Part shown: piece after piece, positions 11,537-24,400 of the stretch
Numbering within the stretch: position 1 is the stretch's first letter
Layout: the number at the start of each line of letters is the position of its first letter
Assembly: GCA_907165275.2 (NCBI GenBank)
Contig: OU015664.1
Span: 9,882,001 to 9,946,000, forward strand
From: Zygaena filipendulae
Taxonomy: Eukaryota > Arthropoda > Insecta > Lepidoptera > Zygaenidae
DNA length: 64,000 bases
Direction of reading: 5' to 3'
Program-made: the position numbers and the translations under genes
The notes under the pieces: generated by a model
Databases searched by the model: none
Told to the model about the DNA's origin: nothing
What the model saw: the letters and a program-made list of their open reading frames with translations, nothing else

Positions 11537-11775
11537 AACCCACTTTACAACACAGATCTACTTGATCCCACACTAAGCTATTATTAGCTTGTGTCGTGGA
11601 AACCAAGCAAACGTGGTATAATATACTACATAGAATTACATAAGTATATAGGTATTGGTATTGGAAAGTGGATCCCTGTGTTCATCACACAAATTGTACC
11701 CTCACCGGGAATCGAAGCCAGAACCCCTTGATTAGCGGGTAAACATGGTGACCTACTGCGCCAATCGGGTCGTCA
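11537..11775 (-). mobile_element. tRNA-derived SINE, copy 1
   Basis: On the minus strand it opens with TGGCGCAGTAGG (box A-like) and then TTCGATTCCCGGTG (box B). The body has TTTGCTTGGTTTCCACGACA and GGGATCAAGTAGATCTGTG, and an ATT-type tail follows at the left. The order head, box A, box B, body, tail is that of a tRNA-derived SINE. Other copies are at 43371, 45080 and 59219. Confidence 0.8.
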
Positions 11776-12009
11776 ATAATTTCATTTACTTGCTTGAAAA
11801 GTGGTATAATAACATTCAAACTTTTTCACCGGAAAGATGTTGCCTCAATTTTCTCGTACCTATGTACATACATCTTAAAAAGGTAAAGTTCTCGATAGAG
11901 AAACTAGAATTATCACTAATCTACTATAAAATATATTTTTTTAATAGAATTTAGTATGGCTTCTTTACTATAAATCGAATACTTATCGCTGCTGTAACCT
12001 TTGGACTAA

Positions 12010-12310
12010 AATATGTGGGTGACCGAGCTTCGCTCGTAACGCCATCTGTTGTTAAGTAGAAACGCAGTACACCAAACACTCATTTTTTCATTGCCTGAAA
12101 ACATGGATAAAACGGCGAATTTCTAAAAATGAAACCTAGCTAGATCGATTAATAGCCTCCGAAACCCGCTGCTTAGGTACTAAAATTCATGAAAATCATT
12201 TCAGCCGTTTCTGAGATTCAGCTTATAAACAAGTATACTTACATAAATATACAAGAATATCATTTAAAGATAAAGATAGTAGATACCTAGATAGATAGAT
12301 AGATATGTGG
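12010..12310 (+). repeat. LINE 3'-end type repeat with AGAT microsatellite tail
   Basis: Contains GTGACCGAGCTTCGCTCG, GCCATCTGTTGTTAAG, AATTCATGAAAATC and CAGCCGTTTCTGAGATTC, ending in TAGATAGATAGATAGATAT. I know this combination as the 3' end of an RTE-like LINE common in Lepidoptera; no reverse transcriptase coding is present here. Confidence 0.5.
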
Positions 12311-13254
12311 ACGGCTAAGGTTGTCTATTTAAATACAAAAGGTTTCAATCTGTCCACCCATAATACCGGTACCTACAAGCAGATAATACACAATAAATAT
12401 TGTGATTCGCTCAATCCATACGCAGACGGTCGAGCGATCGGGGGAAACAAAGATGGCCAACAATAAAGTCTCCCTCGTATAATATATATAAATAAGGACA
12501 CTTTTTCTATCTTATTCGAATATCATACAAAGTCCATATTACATTATTTATATCATATTTCATTGTAAGAGGATTAAATCGCAAAGTAGGATAACGTTTC
12601 TCTCCAAGTCTGCGACTCGGCCGCGAGTTCACTCGGGTGGCTCGGGACTTGTTATTTGTTGTTTTTCCACACTTTTGTTCTAACTTACCCCTTTGGTGGC
12701 TTTTTCGACAGCGTTTTCTTTGGGTCTGATTTTTAAGAGACTTCAAACGCTTTTTTCTTAATAAGAATATCGTAAGTAGGTACACTTTGAAGACTAAGAA
12801 AGGTTCACTTATAGAAATAACCTTTGACAAACTTCTGTTAGACTATGAGTAGACTGTTCAATATAATATGTACAATACATTAAGTAGGTATGTATTATGT
12901 ACATTTTTAATCAAAAAATTTAGCAATAATTCACTTCACAACACACTGATATACTAGCAAATGTGGTAGGTATATAATACACATTAGAGGGTATGGTAAC
13001 CAACAGCGCTAATGGTCGGAGATCATCAGTCGTCAAAATAAAAATAGGTACAATAATTTTATAAAAAAAAGAACTGCTTTTAATACGATGCAAACCTGAG
13101 AATGCTACAAAGCGAAATTACTCGTACATGTGTCAAAATAAATTGCTGTTCTGTTGTTTTGCTAAAACTCGAGTAGGTATGTCTGGACCAATTTGGTTAA
13201 TTGTGATCTTCAAATATTTGTGAAAGTTCAGGGAAGGTTTAAGAAGTAAATCCA
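12311..13254. other. Intergenic stretch, nothing assigned
   Basis: A 107-codon minus frame (12507-12830) is lysine/arginine-rich and low in complexity. It matches no family I recognise. Confidence 0.4.
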
Positions 13255-13290
13255 AAACTCACGCGGGTGAAACCACGGGGCGCTGCTAGT
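13255..13290 (+). mobile_element. Helitron-like 3' end fragment
   Basis: Only the terminal hairpin region remains: ACGCGGGTGAAACCACGGGG followed by GCTGCTAG. Confidence 0.55.
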
Positions 13291-13339
13291 AAAGTATAAA
13301 ATGTAGGTACAAAGCATTAGTGTTACAAGTCAAGCGTGC

Positions 13340-13594
13340 CTAAATAACAATTTCCACATCAAAGAATACCGGAGTTACATTACAAAAACTTGTCTTAAAT
13401 GCTAATAAAGGGTATCTGAGAGCAACCACGCGGTCCTTAGACAATGAATATTTCATGTTGGGTCCATTGAAAACCAAATAGATAGAGCTCTCAAAATCCA
13501 CTAGGCGCTTTTCAAATTCGACGAAAATATTCCAAATATTTTCTCCTACGAGAGATCCCAATAAATTTGTTGTTATAATATCTTCAACAACCAA
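13340..13594 (-). CDS. Uncharacterised 84-codon open frame
   Basis: I do not recognise the product. The frame has mixed, non-repetitive composition (SLVGENIWNIFVEFEKR, then ALRYPLLAFKTSF), which is less like chance AT-rich translation than most frames here. The start is uncertain because the first codons before it are also open for a short way and the called Met is not ATG in context. There is no splice evidence and no paralogue in the window. It could be a relic of a gene or mobile element, or chance. Confidence 0.15.
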   Translation of the reverse strand: MVVEDIITTNLLGSLVGENIWNIFVEFEKRLVDFESSIYLVFNGPNMKYSLSKDRVVALRYPLLAFKTSFCNVTPVFFDVEIVI

Positions 13595-13990
13595 AGCAGA
13601 CGTTATACCTACCTATATCTACTTTCTCATTATTTTTTCATTTGAACTCTTTCAGTTTTGTAAATGGCGATTGATTGAGACTCGTTTGAACAAAAAGAGA
13701 CGTGTCTATCAATTGTTTTAGCTCAAAAGCTATGAACTTTCCTCGATTTCTCGTTTGAACTTTGAATCTTTTAATTAAATTTGATGTTATTAGAAATAAC
13801 GAAACTCGATAGTTTTATGATAATTGATCCATTTATTCGTAAATTGAATAGATATTAATAAATAAGATAAAAAAACTGTGCGAAATTGATAAAAACTTAA
13901 TAATAAAAGTAGTTACCTATAAAATGAAGAAGGCATCTACATTTTAATAGTTCTTTTTAACTACCTATTTAAAAAAGTGAAAAGTTTTTT

Positions 13991-14365
13991 TCATTACTCA
14001 TACTCGGAAAGTAGGTCTGAAGTTGCCTGAGAAGCGGGTTGAAAGTAACCCTTTTCAGCCCTAGGGAGAATCGCTTTCAACTGACAACTGTCAAATTATT
14101 AAAAAAAAAACTAGGTCTATTTTCACATTTCTATTGAACCATGTTCCAACTTTCTATACGGCCAGCGCGATGTAAAATTGAAATAACGTAAAGTTTAAGT
14201 AGGTATTAATTAAAATAAAATTCACTCATTTTTTCTTTAGCTAATTCCTATTTTTATTTTGACTTTACAGTGTTATCCTCGGGAGAAAGACTTATTTAGT
14301 CCCTCGATCTATTCCCGTCTCGGGACTAAATAAGTTACTTTCACCCCTAGGATAACAATTTACTA
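13991..14365. mobile_element. Foldback-ended repeat, copy 1
   Basis: Shares with 55175 the left part TCGGAAAGTAGGTCTGAAG and GAAGCGGGTTGAAAGTAAC, and the right part from ATTCACTCATTTTTTC. The right end (14272-14356) is itself an inverted repeat: GTTATCCTCGGGAGAAAG and ACTTATTTAGTCCC pair with GGGACTAAATAAGT and CTTTCACCCCTAGGATAAC. Non-coding. Confidence 0.7.
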
Positions 14366-14899
14366 TTTTATGCCACTGTCACAAGCCAACACTTATATTT
14401 TGCCGAAGTATCTTGTTGTTAATTTAATTTACATAATATCATGTTAGTACCATATAATTCCACGATTGACATCTAGCCAGGGATGACTGTGTGCTATGCA
14501 TCAATGTTAAATCCAATGGAACCACAGTCAGAGACTGCTACACGGAGCAACGTTGATTTTCTCTTGTCACAGCGAAACACACACATTATCGGTTATTATT
14601 TATTACTAAGCTTTGCGTTGTGGGAGTGTACTGTCACTCCCACTGAAACAGAATATCGGATGGCATTGTACGGACAACAAACAAGATCCAATTTCGGATG
14701 TTTGTGTTCAATCGGCAGCCACCAGTGTACAGTTACTTGTCCATAAACTTTGTTGCTTATTGCTAAGTGTGGCCAGAAACTATTTTCATTGTATGTTTTA
14801 AAGTTGCGCCTTTGCGAGATTCGCAGAAGGAGGTGCCGCTAGAGAATTCTACTACTGTAATATTATGTGTAGTATGTTGGTGGGATATGTATAATCTCA

Positions 14900-15102
14900 T
14901 CTATACTTACTATTATAAATCCGAAAGTGAGTTTGTTTGTTTATTTTTTTGTTTGTTACGCTTTCAAGCCTTAACAGCTGAACCGATCACCGTCAAATTT
15001 TACATACACACGTTGCCAGGAGTATAGAGAAGGACGTAAGGTACTTTTTATCTCGGAATTCTCGAGGAACACCGAAATTAGCGCGGGTGAAACGGCAGGG
15101 AA
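14900..15102 (+). mobile_element. Helitron-like element, CTAG lost
   Basis: Starts TCTATACTTACTATTATAAA, carries ACACGTTGCCAGGAGTATAG and GTACTTTTTATCTCGGAATT, and ends GCGCGGGTGAAACGGCAGGG. Confidence 0.65.
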
Positions 15103-15166
15103 AATTTATAAATTGTACATTTATAGTACATTTATAAATTCAATTTGTTAAATAAACAATTTCTAA

Positions 15167-15585
15167 GGTCCGTATTCCAGAAGGTGACTCAGATCACGTT
15201 TCTCTTGAGATTAGTTTAAAGCTCAAATCATAACTCAAGCGTACCTACATCTTATTATAGAATGCGTTTTAAGTTCTAATCACTTGAAACTAGTATTGAG
15301 TTGGGATTCTGAACTCTGATTGGTTCTAATCAGTTGAAACTAGTCTTGAGTAGAGATTTTGAGCTCTGATTGGTTGAGAGGTCTTGACATGACAGACGTA
15401 AACAAAGATCAAATCTTTGCTTGAGTATAGATTAGTACTTAAGCGTCGTTCTAGAATAAGGAAATAACTCAGCTGATTGTTGATTGATGAATCTCGTTTC
15501 AAGTAAGGTTCTAAAATTACAGCTTTACTTGAAATTAGTTTTAAAACTAGATTCATGACTTGAGTAACCTTTTGGAATACGGACC
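15167..15585. mobile_element. Harbinger-like MITE with TAA target duplication
   Basis: The 419-bp element has ends GGTCCGTATTCCAGAAGGT and ACCTTTTGGAATACGGACC as inverted repeats, flanked by TAA at 15164-15166 and 15586-15588. A 3-bp TWA duplication with GG-starting ends is the PIF/Harbinger signature. Inside, a unit of about 56 bp (GTTCTAATCACTTGAAACTA to CTCTGATTG) is duplicated in tandem. Non-coding. Confidence 0.8.
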
Positions 15586-17573
15586 TAAGTATTTCGCAGC
15601 GCAGCGTAATCAGGAGGATATTTTTTAATCGCACACTGTTTTCGAGGCTGCTAACTGTTCGGCCGCAGTTTTTGAGTTTTTTTCTGTTGTGCAGGTAACT
15701 ACTTAAATTCGTCTGACCCTCAGGGATAATATGCAGCCTAGCTTAGTGAAAGAATTTTCAAAATCGGTTCATTAATGCCAGAGATTACCCCTACATCTAA
15801 ACATATCTACATCCTGACAATGACAATCTTATCTTAGTTTGTAATAGTAGTAGATAATATTAATTGTAAGAGGTTGGGGACTGAAAATCAGCGGATCCCA
15901 TCTCCTTTTTGCCGCACCAAATACTATTCATATCATGCTATTCAATATCATACTATTCTGTAACTTTTACTGTAATTGTGTGCTGGTAAATAAAAAAATT
16001 TCTTTATTATTATATAACCTACAAGCTTTACGTCTTTATAGTATTAGTTTAGGTAACTCTACCTTGATCCGTGACGTCTTTCAAATCCATAATATTATGT
16101 TGTTAGGATTGTTAGGGTAGACCTATTGAGATAAAAGTCCCTTATAAAATAGAATAAAAAAATATCATGTATAGTAGCTAGACAGTAAACATATTTATGC
16201 CGAATGTAACACATAAATTTGACTTACCACCTCATGCCTCTTTCATTTCTTTGCGGCAAACAAAAAAAAAATAGCTCAGATGTCATCCCCGCGAACTATT
16301 TTGGGCACAAACAATGTTACCCATTGATATTTCCCTTTCTATTCCTTTATTTTCACTCGGTGACAAGCGCCACGCGTGTGTGTCACGCAGTAACGGTATT
16401 TATTCTTACCCCAATAAGGATCACGTAGCCGGTAAAGAAGTCGCAGGTGTTGTTTGAACAAAAACTGATAAGAAATACTTAGATGCCGTTACCAATTTTG
16501 TTTTGTATGTAGCTTTTTTTAAAACTATGGATATAACAGAGGCTGATCGCGCTTTTTCAGGACTTATTATTATTTTAATGCGAAAACGTAAATGTAAAGA
16601 TCGATGAACTAACCGAAAGGAGGAAAAAATCGACAAAAGATTGATATTTTTAGTAACAATTTTTTTACTTAAACACATATTATGTAGGTACAACTTACAA
16701 AACTTATAGGTACATTATAACAAGAAAGAAATAATTTAACAGTGATAATACTAGCTATATTTAAAACTTAGTTAAATCCATAAAGATATACCTAATTGTA
16801 ATTTATAAAAATATACAGTAACTTGCCTATAAATAGCAAGAAATCCTACAACCGGCCATGCCAATTACGGCAACATTGCCTTTAGTTAAATAGGTACAAA
16901 ATGATAAAATTGATGCAAATAAATATTAGATAGGTACATACTTTCGCACTAATGATTTCTTCTAGTAAATAATCGTTATAAAAATAATCTTAACTTTATA
17001 CAACATAAATAGTTACTCATTTAATTTCCTATGGGTATAGGTACCTATGTTTCTAGATATACAATTAATCAGACAAAGCCCTCCCATCGGGAATCGAATA
17101 TGTGACCATTCACCAAGACCATAAATGTGTTGAAATAAACAGTGAAGACAATATTTTTTACATTTTCACTTGTTTATTCTGCTGGTTCTTATTAAATTCA
17201 TTGTTAAATATAGAGCTTAATACTATTTATATAAATAGATGTCGGATGTAGTATTAATGTAATAGCGAAGTAAGTATTCGCTCACCAAAGCAAGTGCCCG
17301 AGTGTCAGGTTGATTGAAATCACAGACTTATATAGAATAGACAACGCAATTTATCCAAGCGTGCCGTGATATATTATTGCGTAATTTACGTACATCATTT
17401 GCTTTTAAGTATAGTCAAAGCAAATCGTAGCGCGTCATGAGGAATATTCTTTATTAGGTCGTGTAAATTATAAAATCCATAAAGTTTTAAGATTACGTTA
17501 CTATATATACTAGGTACTACATATAGTATATTAGTATAACGAAATTGTGGTAAGTAGGTACGCTTTTTTAAAC
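15586..17573. other. Intergenic stretch, no supported gene
   Basis: AT-rich sequence. TAGGTACCTA-type motifs scattered here recur through the window. Open frames of 60-90 codons show no family features. Confidence 0.45.
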
Positions 17574-17769
17574 AATTGTGGTTCTATTTTTTCTGAGATA
17601 CATAAATATCAAAATAAATTTAAATATTACTTTGTACTTTGCTCGATATTTTTAGTCTTTCTAGGTATGCATATCTCTGGTTTGTGGTCGGAACATATAA
17701 CACTATAATAAGTAAAAATTGTAATGACTACAATCTGTTTTGTGTACTTAAATAAATAAATAAATAAAT
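17574..17769 (+). mobile_element. LINE 3' UTR fragment with TAAA tail
   Basis: Nearly identical, in reverse, to 30466-30658, which follows the LINE stop codon there. It starts AATTGTGGTTCTATTTTTTC and ends in an AAAT/TAAA tetranucleotide tail. It is therefore a severely 5'-truncated insertion, or one arm of a split copy. Confidence 0.75.
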
Positions 17770-18116
17770 GAACTTTATGATCTTGCATTATCTACTATTA
17801 ATTCTGTCTGTGATTGAAATCCAATTACTCGTGCAAGTACTAAACCAGATAGACTTAATTTGTCATCTGACACTATAGGTTTGAAGATAAATTTACTGCA
17901 AACTAGGTATAGGTTTAAACCCGGTTTAAACTTTGAACTTTGAAGACTGCAGTAGCTAAGGTATTCATTTACTTAGGGTGACGTTCACAAAATGTACATA
18001 CCTACCTAATTACACACTACGTTTACAAGTTAAATCTATAATTGTAGTGAAGTGTTAGGTTTATAAAAAACTAGGCCTGAAATTTAGGCTGAAACATAAC
18101 AGACAAGCATAGAATT

Positions 18117-18122
18117 TTTATT
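18117..18122 (-). promoter_or_regulatory. Possible poly(A) signal of the Rh gene
   Basis: AATAAA on the minus strand about 270 nt past the Rh stop codon. It is the nearest canonical hexamer I noticed, but such hexamers are common in AT-rich DNA. Confidence 0.35.
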
Positions 18123-18388
18123 TAATGAGTGGCAACGTATTTTCGGAATCTATTAAAAAGTAAGTAGGTATGTCAAATGTACCTAGATTTGTACGGCTGG
18201 AAAAACGTGACGTTTTCATTGGCTCGTCCATAAAATAAATTAATAAATAAAGCAGAAAACCAAATTTGGATGTATGCGGTTAGAGATGCTAACGGTATCT
18301 AGCAATTAAGGTATCCTGCCCTTTATCTCAAACCAGAACATTAAATCAAAATTAGATTTTCGTCCAAGTCGCCCTTAAACTAGCAATT

Positions 18389-18471
18389 TTAAGGTAATTC
18401 CCAGTAAGGTTCGTCGCTGTATTTTTCATTCTCCTTCAGGCTCTCGAACACGGGTAATCTGGCGAGCAATC
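18389..18471 (-). CDS. Rh50: Rh transporter exon 9 (C-terminus and stop)
   Basis: Follows a TTTTCAG acceptor and completes a glycine codon from exon 8. It encodes the end of the last membrane helix (LLARLPVFE) and a short acidic cytoplasmic tail ending DEPYWELP, then TAA at 18391-18389. It was found by phase matching and by the tail's likeness to the vertebrate Rh ending, since the exon is too short to stand out alone. Confidence 0.88.
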
Positions 18472-21400
18472 CTGAAAATGTTTTGTTTTGTGTTTATAGA
18501 AAGCTGTAGGTAGCCTTGTAACGGAATTAATAAATTCAATTACCTACACGATGTTTACGGTCGAATGATCTTTCTGAAGTGTCAACAAGGCTTAGGGTTG
18601 TTTGGCAATGGTGTTAAAATAAAATGCGTAGAATATGTGTTATCGTTATTCCATCAACAACAACAAAAGTGGCGCCTCTTAAAAAAAAAAAAAATATGGA
18701 AAAAACACTGAACATTTCTTTAGAGCGAAGTTCTTTATCGCTCGGTACGGATGGGGGCTAGGATTTCATGCGTGAAAGAAATTTTCCGTCACGGCGTCAT
18801 AGGTGTGCGCTTATTGGTTAATGGTATTTGGAACGATTATTATTATTGGTTGCCTATTGGTTTTTTCTTTCTCGGAAACTACGAGGCGCAGAAACTTCGT
18901 TATATCGGAGTGTTCCATAACATTCACGCATTTTTTCTTAACACTGCTGCTAACTGAACGATATTAATATAAAAAAGTTTAACAGAAAACTTTTTAAAAC
19001 TATTGTAATTTGACAACGTGTACAAAATATTTGAAAATACCATTTCGAGCGGACAAAGTCACCGGGTATTGCTATAGTTTCAGGTGGAACAATCCAACGA
19101 AATTGTAATGTAAGTGAAATGTAATGGGAACACAAAACAAAATATCTCAAAATTTCCAAATATAGCAGAACAATATAGCTTGGAAAATCGTTATTTCGCG
19201 AAGACAACACTCAAATAACTGGAGTGAAGATTAAGTATAACTCGTTAAGTTCACTTAAAACTCCATTAAATTTTAAATTTAAGCGAGAAATATAAGAAAT
19301 AATAATAAATATCGAAATAGGTCGTCAGATATCGCTTCTCTTTAGTAAGTAGTACCTATTTATTTTACGGAGTTAATAATAAGTAGGCCATATTTATTAG
19401 CAGGTACTGAGACTGAAAGTAAATGTTAGACTGAAAGTCTCGGTATATTTTTCAGGATTCCAGAGGAATACAATACAATACAATACAATACAATACAATA
19501 CAATACAACACAACACAACACAACACAACACAACACAACACAACACAACACAACACAACACAACACAACACAACACAACACAACACAACACAACACAACA
19601 CAACACACACAACACAACACAACACAACACAACACAACACAACACAACACAACACAACACAACACAACACAACACAACACAACACAACACAACACAACAC
19701 AACACAACACAACACAACACAACACAACACAACACAACACAACACAACACAACACAACACAACACAACACAACACAACACAACACAACACAACACAACAC
19801 AACACAATACAATACAATACATTACACCAAATTATTTTTACAATATTAAATATAATATAAATTAATTTCATGGCAAATAGGCGGCCTTATTGCTAGCAGC
19901 AATCAGGTAGTATTGTGGTAATAACGAATAAAATAAATACGTAAGTATAAAATATTTGTAAACTGTGAATAGCTGTGTTTAATTTATTTTCTATGTTCAA
20001 AAATGTCGTCGAATTGCGATTTTACCAAACGGCAGAAATTTTTCTTGCATTTAACAGATTAAGCAGAAATACACTACAGTAGCTCGGTAGGTATTGATCA
20101 GTTTAAAAAGGCCTTCTATTTTCGAAATGGGAAATGTTGATTACATCCGGTCGATTCAAAACCTACTTAAAAAGGGTTCGCAAACGATTTAATTTTTCAG
20201 AAATGAATTTGGTCTTCGTTTTGTGCTTGAATATCAATTTACAAGTGGAGATCGCAAGTTATGCTCGTGCCTTTAATTATATACCTACCTATTAAACAAA
20301 ATATTAGGTACCATTAAACCCTTATTTATTTTGCAATTTCACTGGAGTGTAGGTACCTACCTAAGTCTTTTGTGCAAATTGAAAACTGAAATCGCATTTC
20401 ACTTGTATTAAAATTTGGAAATACGAAATGAAAAATAAATGTTAAGAAGACAGAGAGAAAGAGAGAGCTAGAGAGTTTAACTGATTGATTAATATTAAGG
20501 ATATTGCATAAAATTTGTCAGGGGTACAGAAAACAGGGTGAAACCGCTTGAAACAGCTAGTATGGTTCACAAAATATATAAAAAATACTGAAAAACAAAA
20601 TCGCCACAGTGTGCTCAGAATTTGTAATTTTGCGGCGCAAAAAACCATAGGTACCTATACTGTGCTCTAAGGAGGCAAGCGACAGAACAAAAAAAAAAAC
20701 ACCAAAAGCAATAAGGATAGACAGGCATGTGTGCGAAGGCAGGCAAGTTAATGAAACAATCTTATTGGTACCTTTAATTGGTACATTTACCGCCGCACTC
20801 AGAGTCGAATTTAATGATTACTTAGTTAAGTATAGATTTTTAAAACAAAACTGCTGCGATCAGACAAGTTTAATAAATCAATGTTAATTGGCATTTAACT
20901 AATTAAGTTACATCTCATTAAATGCCAATTAACATTAATTTACTGAACGTCTCTGATTGCGGCAGTTTTGTTTTAAAAATCTATACTTAACTAAGTAATC
21001 ATTAAAGTAGACTCTGAGTGCGGCCGTTAATTAAGTATTCTTTAAAGCTGATTTTATTTTTTTATTATCTTAGTTAATTAAGAGCTAATATGAGATTCAG
21101 TTAAAAATGGAACAATTTTTTTAAATCGACTATCCGACAAAAAAAGCAATCTGTTTATACTTCGAAAGAATAATTAATTAGTCCTGATGATGCTATGTAG
21201 AAAAGAAATTGTTTTAATTAGGTACTTAAATTAAAAAAATAAGAGATCAGAAGTTTTATTTTCGGATATAATTTAAGTAAAAAGACTGTATAATTGAATA
21301 TATAATTGAAAGTAAAACTCGACTAGAATTTTCTAGAATAACAATCCAAAGTGGCATCTATTTTTAATCCACAATGCTTGTAATATATCTATAAAAACTG

Positions 21401-24400
21401 ATTAAAGAAAGAGAAAAAGTAAGTAAATATGTATTGATAATATCTATTTTAATTTCTTGCCTATATTCATGACTGTTCCTCATCTTTTCCTTTCGTCGTC
21501 TTTTCCATATTGAATTTTATTTATTGACGTAGCCTCTTAGTTGTAATTAGTTCTAAAGAAACAGAGCTTTTGAGTGAAATCACCGAGTTGCTTGTAGTAC
21601 AGCAAGTTCCCACTAGTAGTATGTAATGCAAGCAACTCAGCGTGCTGCACGGTTCATATTTCGTAGGAGATTGGTTCGTACTCATATGCTATACTCCGTG
21701 TAATTGCCACTCAAGCATGATATCTTGCGCGCAATATAATATAACTACTCGTAATATAAAATTTACCTGTTAACAATCCGGAGACTGTGGATACACCGAG
21801 AGTTACTGCGAGAGCTATAAACTGGTACAAAGCTTGGTCCTGGGGTGATCTTCCCGTCCCATCCTGAGAACAAATTACAAATATGTCTCCATCCACCAGG
21901 ATCTCATGTTCATTCATTTAGATTTTTTGTTCATGAACCCCTTATCAAAGTGATATGTTTTCTATTTTTTTCCAATATCTCTCCTCTCCAGTATCCATCA
22001 CATATTTTTTGTAGATCCCGTGACACCTGACGTAGCAGTCGGGTTCTCTAGCCACAAGATCAAAGGTACAAAGAACTGGGCACTGGTGGGCACTGTTTGT
22101 TTCATACAAGGATCAGAAAATATACGTATACGTACGAGCCAGGAATTGAACCTACACTCTTTGTATGTCTGAACGTCATAGTCACTCCCATAGCTCCATT
22201 CGCAAAAAAATTACAAATACTTACTAATAAACATAATTATGTATTTTACGAAATAAAATACCGCTGGTGGGTACGTAAGATATGGTAAATATTATAATTT
22301 ACATATTTTATATTTTGGAGCAGCAAAAAATAAGCGTTGGTAACTTTATTGGTCTTTATGAATATAAAAAAAAACAAAAAACACATTCGTAATTACCGCT
22401 TTCATCTCGGAAAATACACCGTTCAAGTCTTTTCCGTATTCCGTGGTGGTGACGAGTCCAGCGAAGAGTATTGAAAGAAGTCCAGAGAGCACTCCTGGCA
22501 TTCCATGGAGATTATTGACGCCACACGTGTCCAAGATTCCCACTTTCGCTAACGCTGGCTGCGCATTAAAATAATATCTTGTTAATAAAACTATATTCTA
22601 CTACATATTTACTTGTTTCCCGTGGGTTCACTAAAATACCGGGATTCCCTCGAGAGTATTTTTGAAATACAATCACGCTAATAGTAAATAGGTAAAAATT
22701 CATGTTCTTATAAATGTCACAATGAAAATCATATTATTCGGAATTATTTAAACTTTAATTATTATAAAATTTTAATTATTCGGAATTCAATTAAACTCCA
22801 AACTCTAGACCTCTGAGGAATAGAGACTAATAAATCTAGTAATGAAAGTACACAAAGTAGGAATGCTACAACCGCTGGGTAAATTAAGATCAACCCATCA
22901 ACTAAAAAAAGGAGAACATGAAAACTTCTCTCACAGCAATTCCTTAGAGACTTTTAGTATTATATAATCCGTGGTTTGAGCAAGTAATCACATTATCGAC
23001 CACCGCTAATTGAATAGCAAACTTTTAAGTATTCTCCCCAGAAGCAATATTCGCCAGCTAGGTATATTTAACCAAATGACCTACAAACAAGCAACAATAA
23101 AGAAAGTGGCCGCTTTGAAATTAAAGTTTTGGTACTCCGGAGGCTCCGGGTATTGTGCTGAAAAGTCGCGGCGTCAGTGTCTTCGAACTTCTTTAGAAAT
23201 TACTTTGGGGGACATTGTTGCTTTTTTCTTTCTTTTTTATTTACATTCTCGCTCTAATAATATTTATGATTCGTTTGATTGATTAGGTTAAATTTTTTAG
23301 TTTATTTATTAATATAATAATAAAATAAACAACAAAATATTGTTTAACATAAGAAGAAGGTACAGTAAATCGCCATTGGTCTTGTAATATCGACCATGAG
23401 TCCAAGGTATTGACTGTACTGTAACGGTGGGATAGACAACATCACAAAACATGTTATATAACATTGTTAGACAACATGTTTTAGATAATGTGGACACAGT
23501 ATGTTAAATAACATGTTATACAACTTAGTCACGTTAGATTTTTTGGTTTTTATTTTGTTATTTAAAAGTACAACAGTCGCTGTCGCAGCTAGTGAAACGT
23601 CCTCTCAACGACGACATTGTGGATAGCATAGCACAGAAGAATGAGAAACGATAGTGGTTATATAACATTGTTATATTGCATTGTTATTCTAATGTGTACC
23701 GTCTTGTTTAATGTTGCAATGTTGAATAACAATGTTACATAATGTGAACGTGTTATATAATAAAAGTTATCTAACATGTTAGTCTGTATGCACCGATAAG
23801 AAGAGGGCGATGCACATGACGCGCAGGGTTGTCGCGCGTCGCGTTTTAACGTAGGTCCTTAAATGGTCAGTCAATTCTTACCTCTCCCCCACTGTATGGT
23901 ACCGTCAAAGACATATAATAGGAGCACACCATGTATTCGAACAGTTCGACACAAACTCCAATAAAAATTGGCACAACAATAGATTTCAAATTAATTTTAG
24001 TATTTTATGCGTCAGAATTATCTATACATTTGTCAAATATATCTCAACAAACAAGTCTGATGTTTGACATTGACTACAACTTTACGAAATATTTGACAAC
24101 GTGTGTGCTCAGTTATAATTGAAAACTCTGTGCTCACAACGATTAAAAAACTTTTATATACGTGGATACCTGAATTGATTAGCACTTTTGATGCTGACTA
24201 TTGAATATACTTCATCATCATCATATCAGTTGAAAAACGGCCACTGGACATAGATCGCCACAACGACCAGTCTTGCGCTTCCCGCATACAATGGCGTCTC
24301 GAGACTTTCACCAAGTCAGCCGGCCACCTTGCAGGGGGCCTACCCACCCTGAGATAAAAATAGGGGCTTGTTCGGCAAAGCTCGCGACCGAAAAGTTCCC

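Larger units (their letters stand above)
18472..21766 (-). other. Rh intron 8
   Basis: 3.3 kb. It holds an unnamed repeat (about 18700-18960), the AACAC satellite, a Helitron fragment and a foldback MITE. The rest is AT-rich and unassigned. Confidence 0.8.

Noticed and set aside
11700..11775. Possible tRNA gene because of clear box A and box B motifs
   Set aside because: No acceptor stem or cloverleaf closes. The motifs continue into a body repeated at 43371, 45080 and 59219, so it is a tRNA-derived SINE.
12507..12830. 107-codon minus frame rich in Lys and Arg
   Set aside because: Low-complexity composition from AT/purine-rich DNA, no recognisable domain.
14483..15027. Overlapping plus frames of 87, 62 and 86 codons
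   Set aside because: They overlap in different frames; the last runs into a Helitron-like copy. No family features in any.
19397..19871. Three long overlapping minus-strand frames rich in Val, Leu and Cys
   Set aside because: They are the three readings of the AACAC satellite. The pentanucleotide has no stop in any frame on this strand, so open length means nothing.
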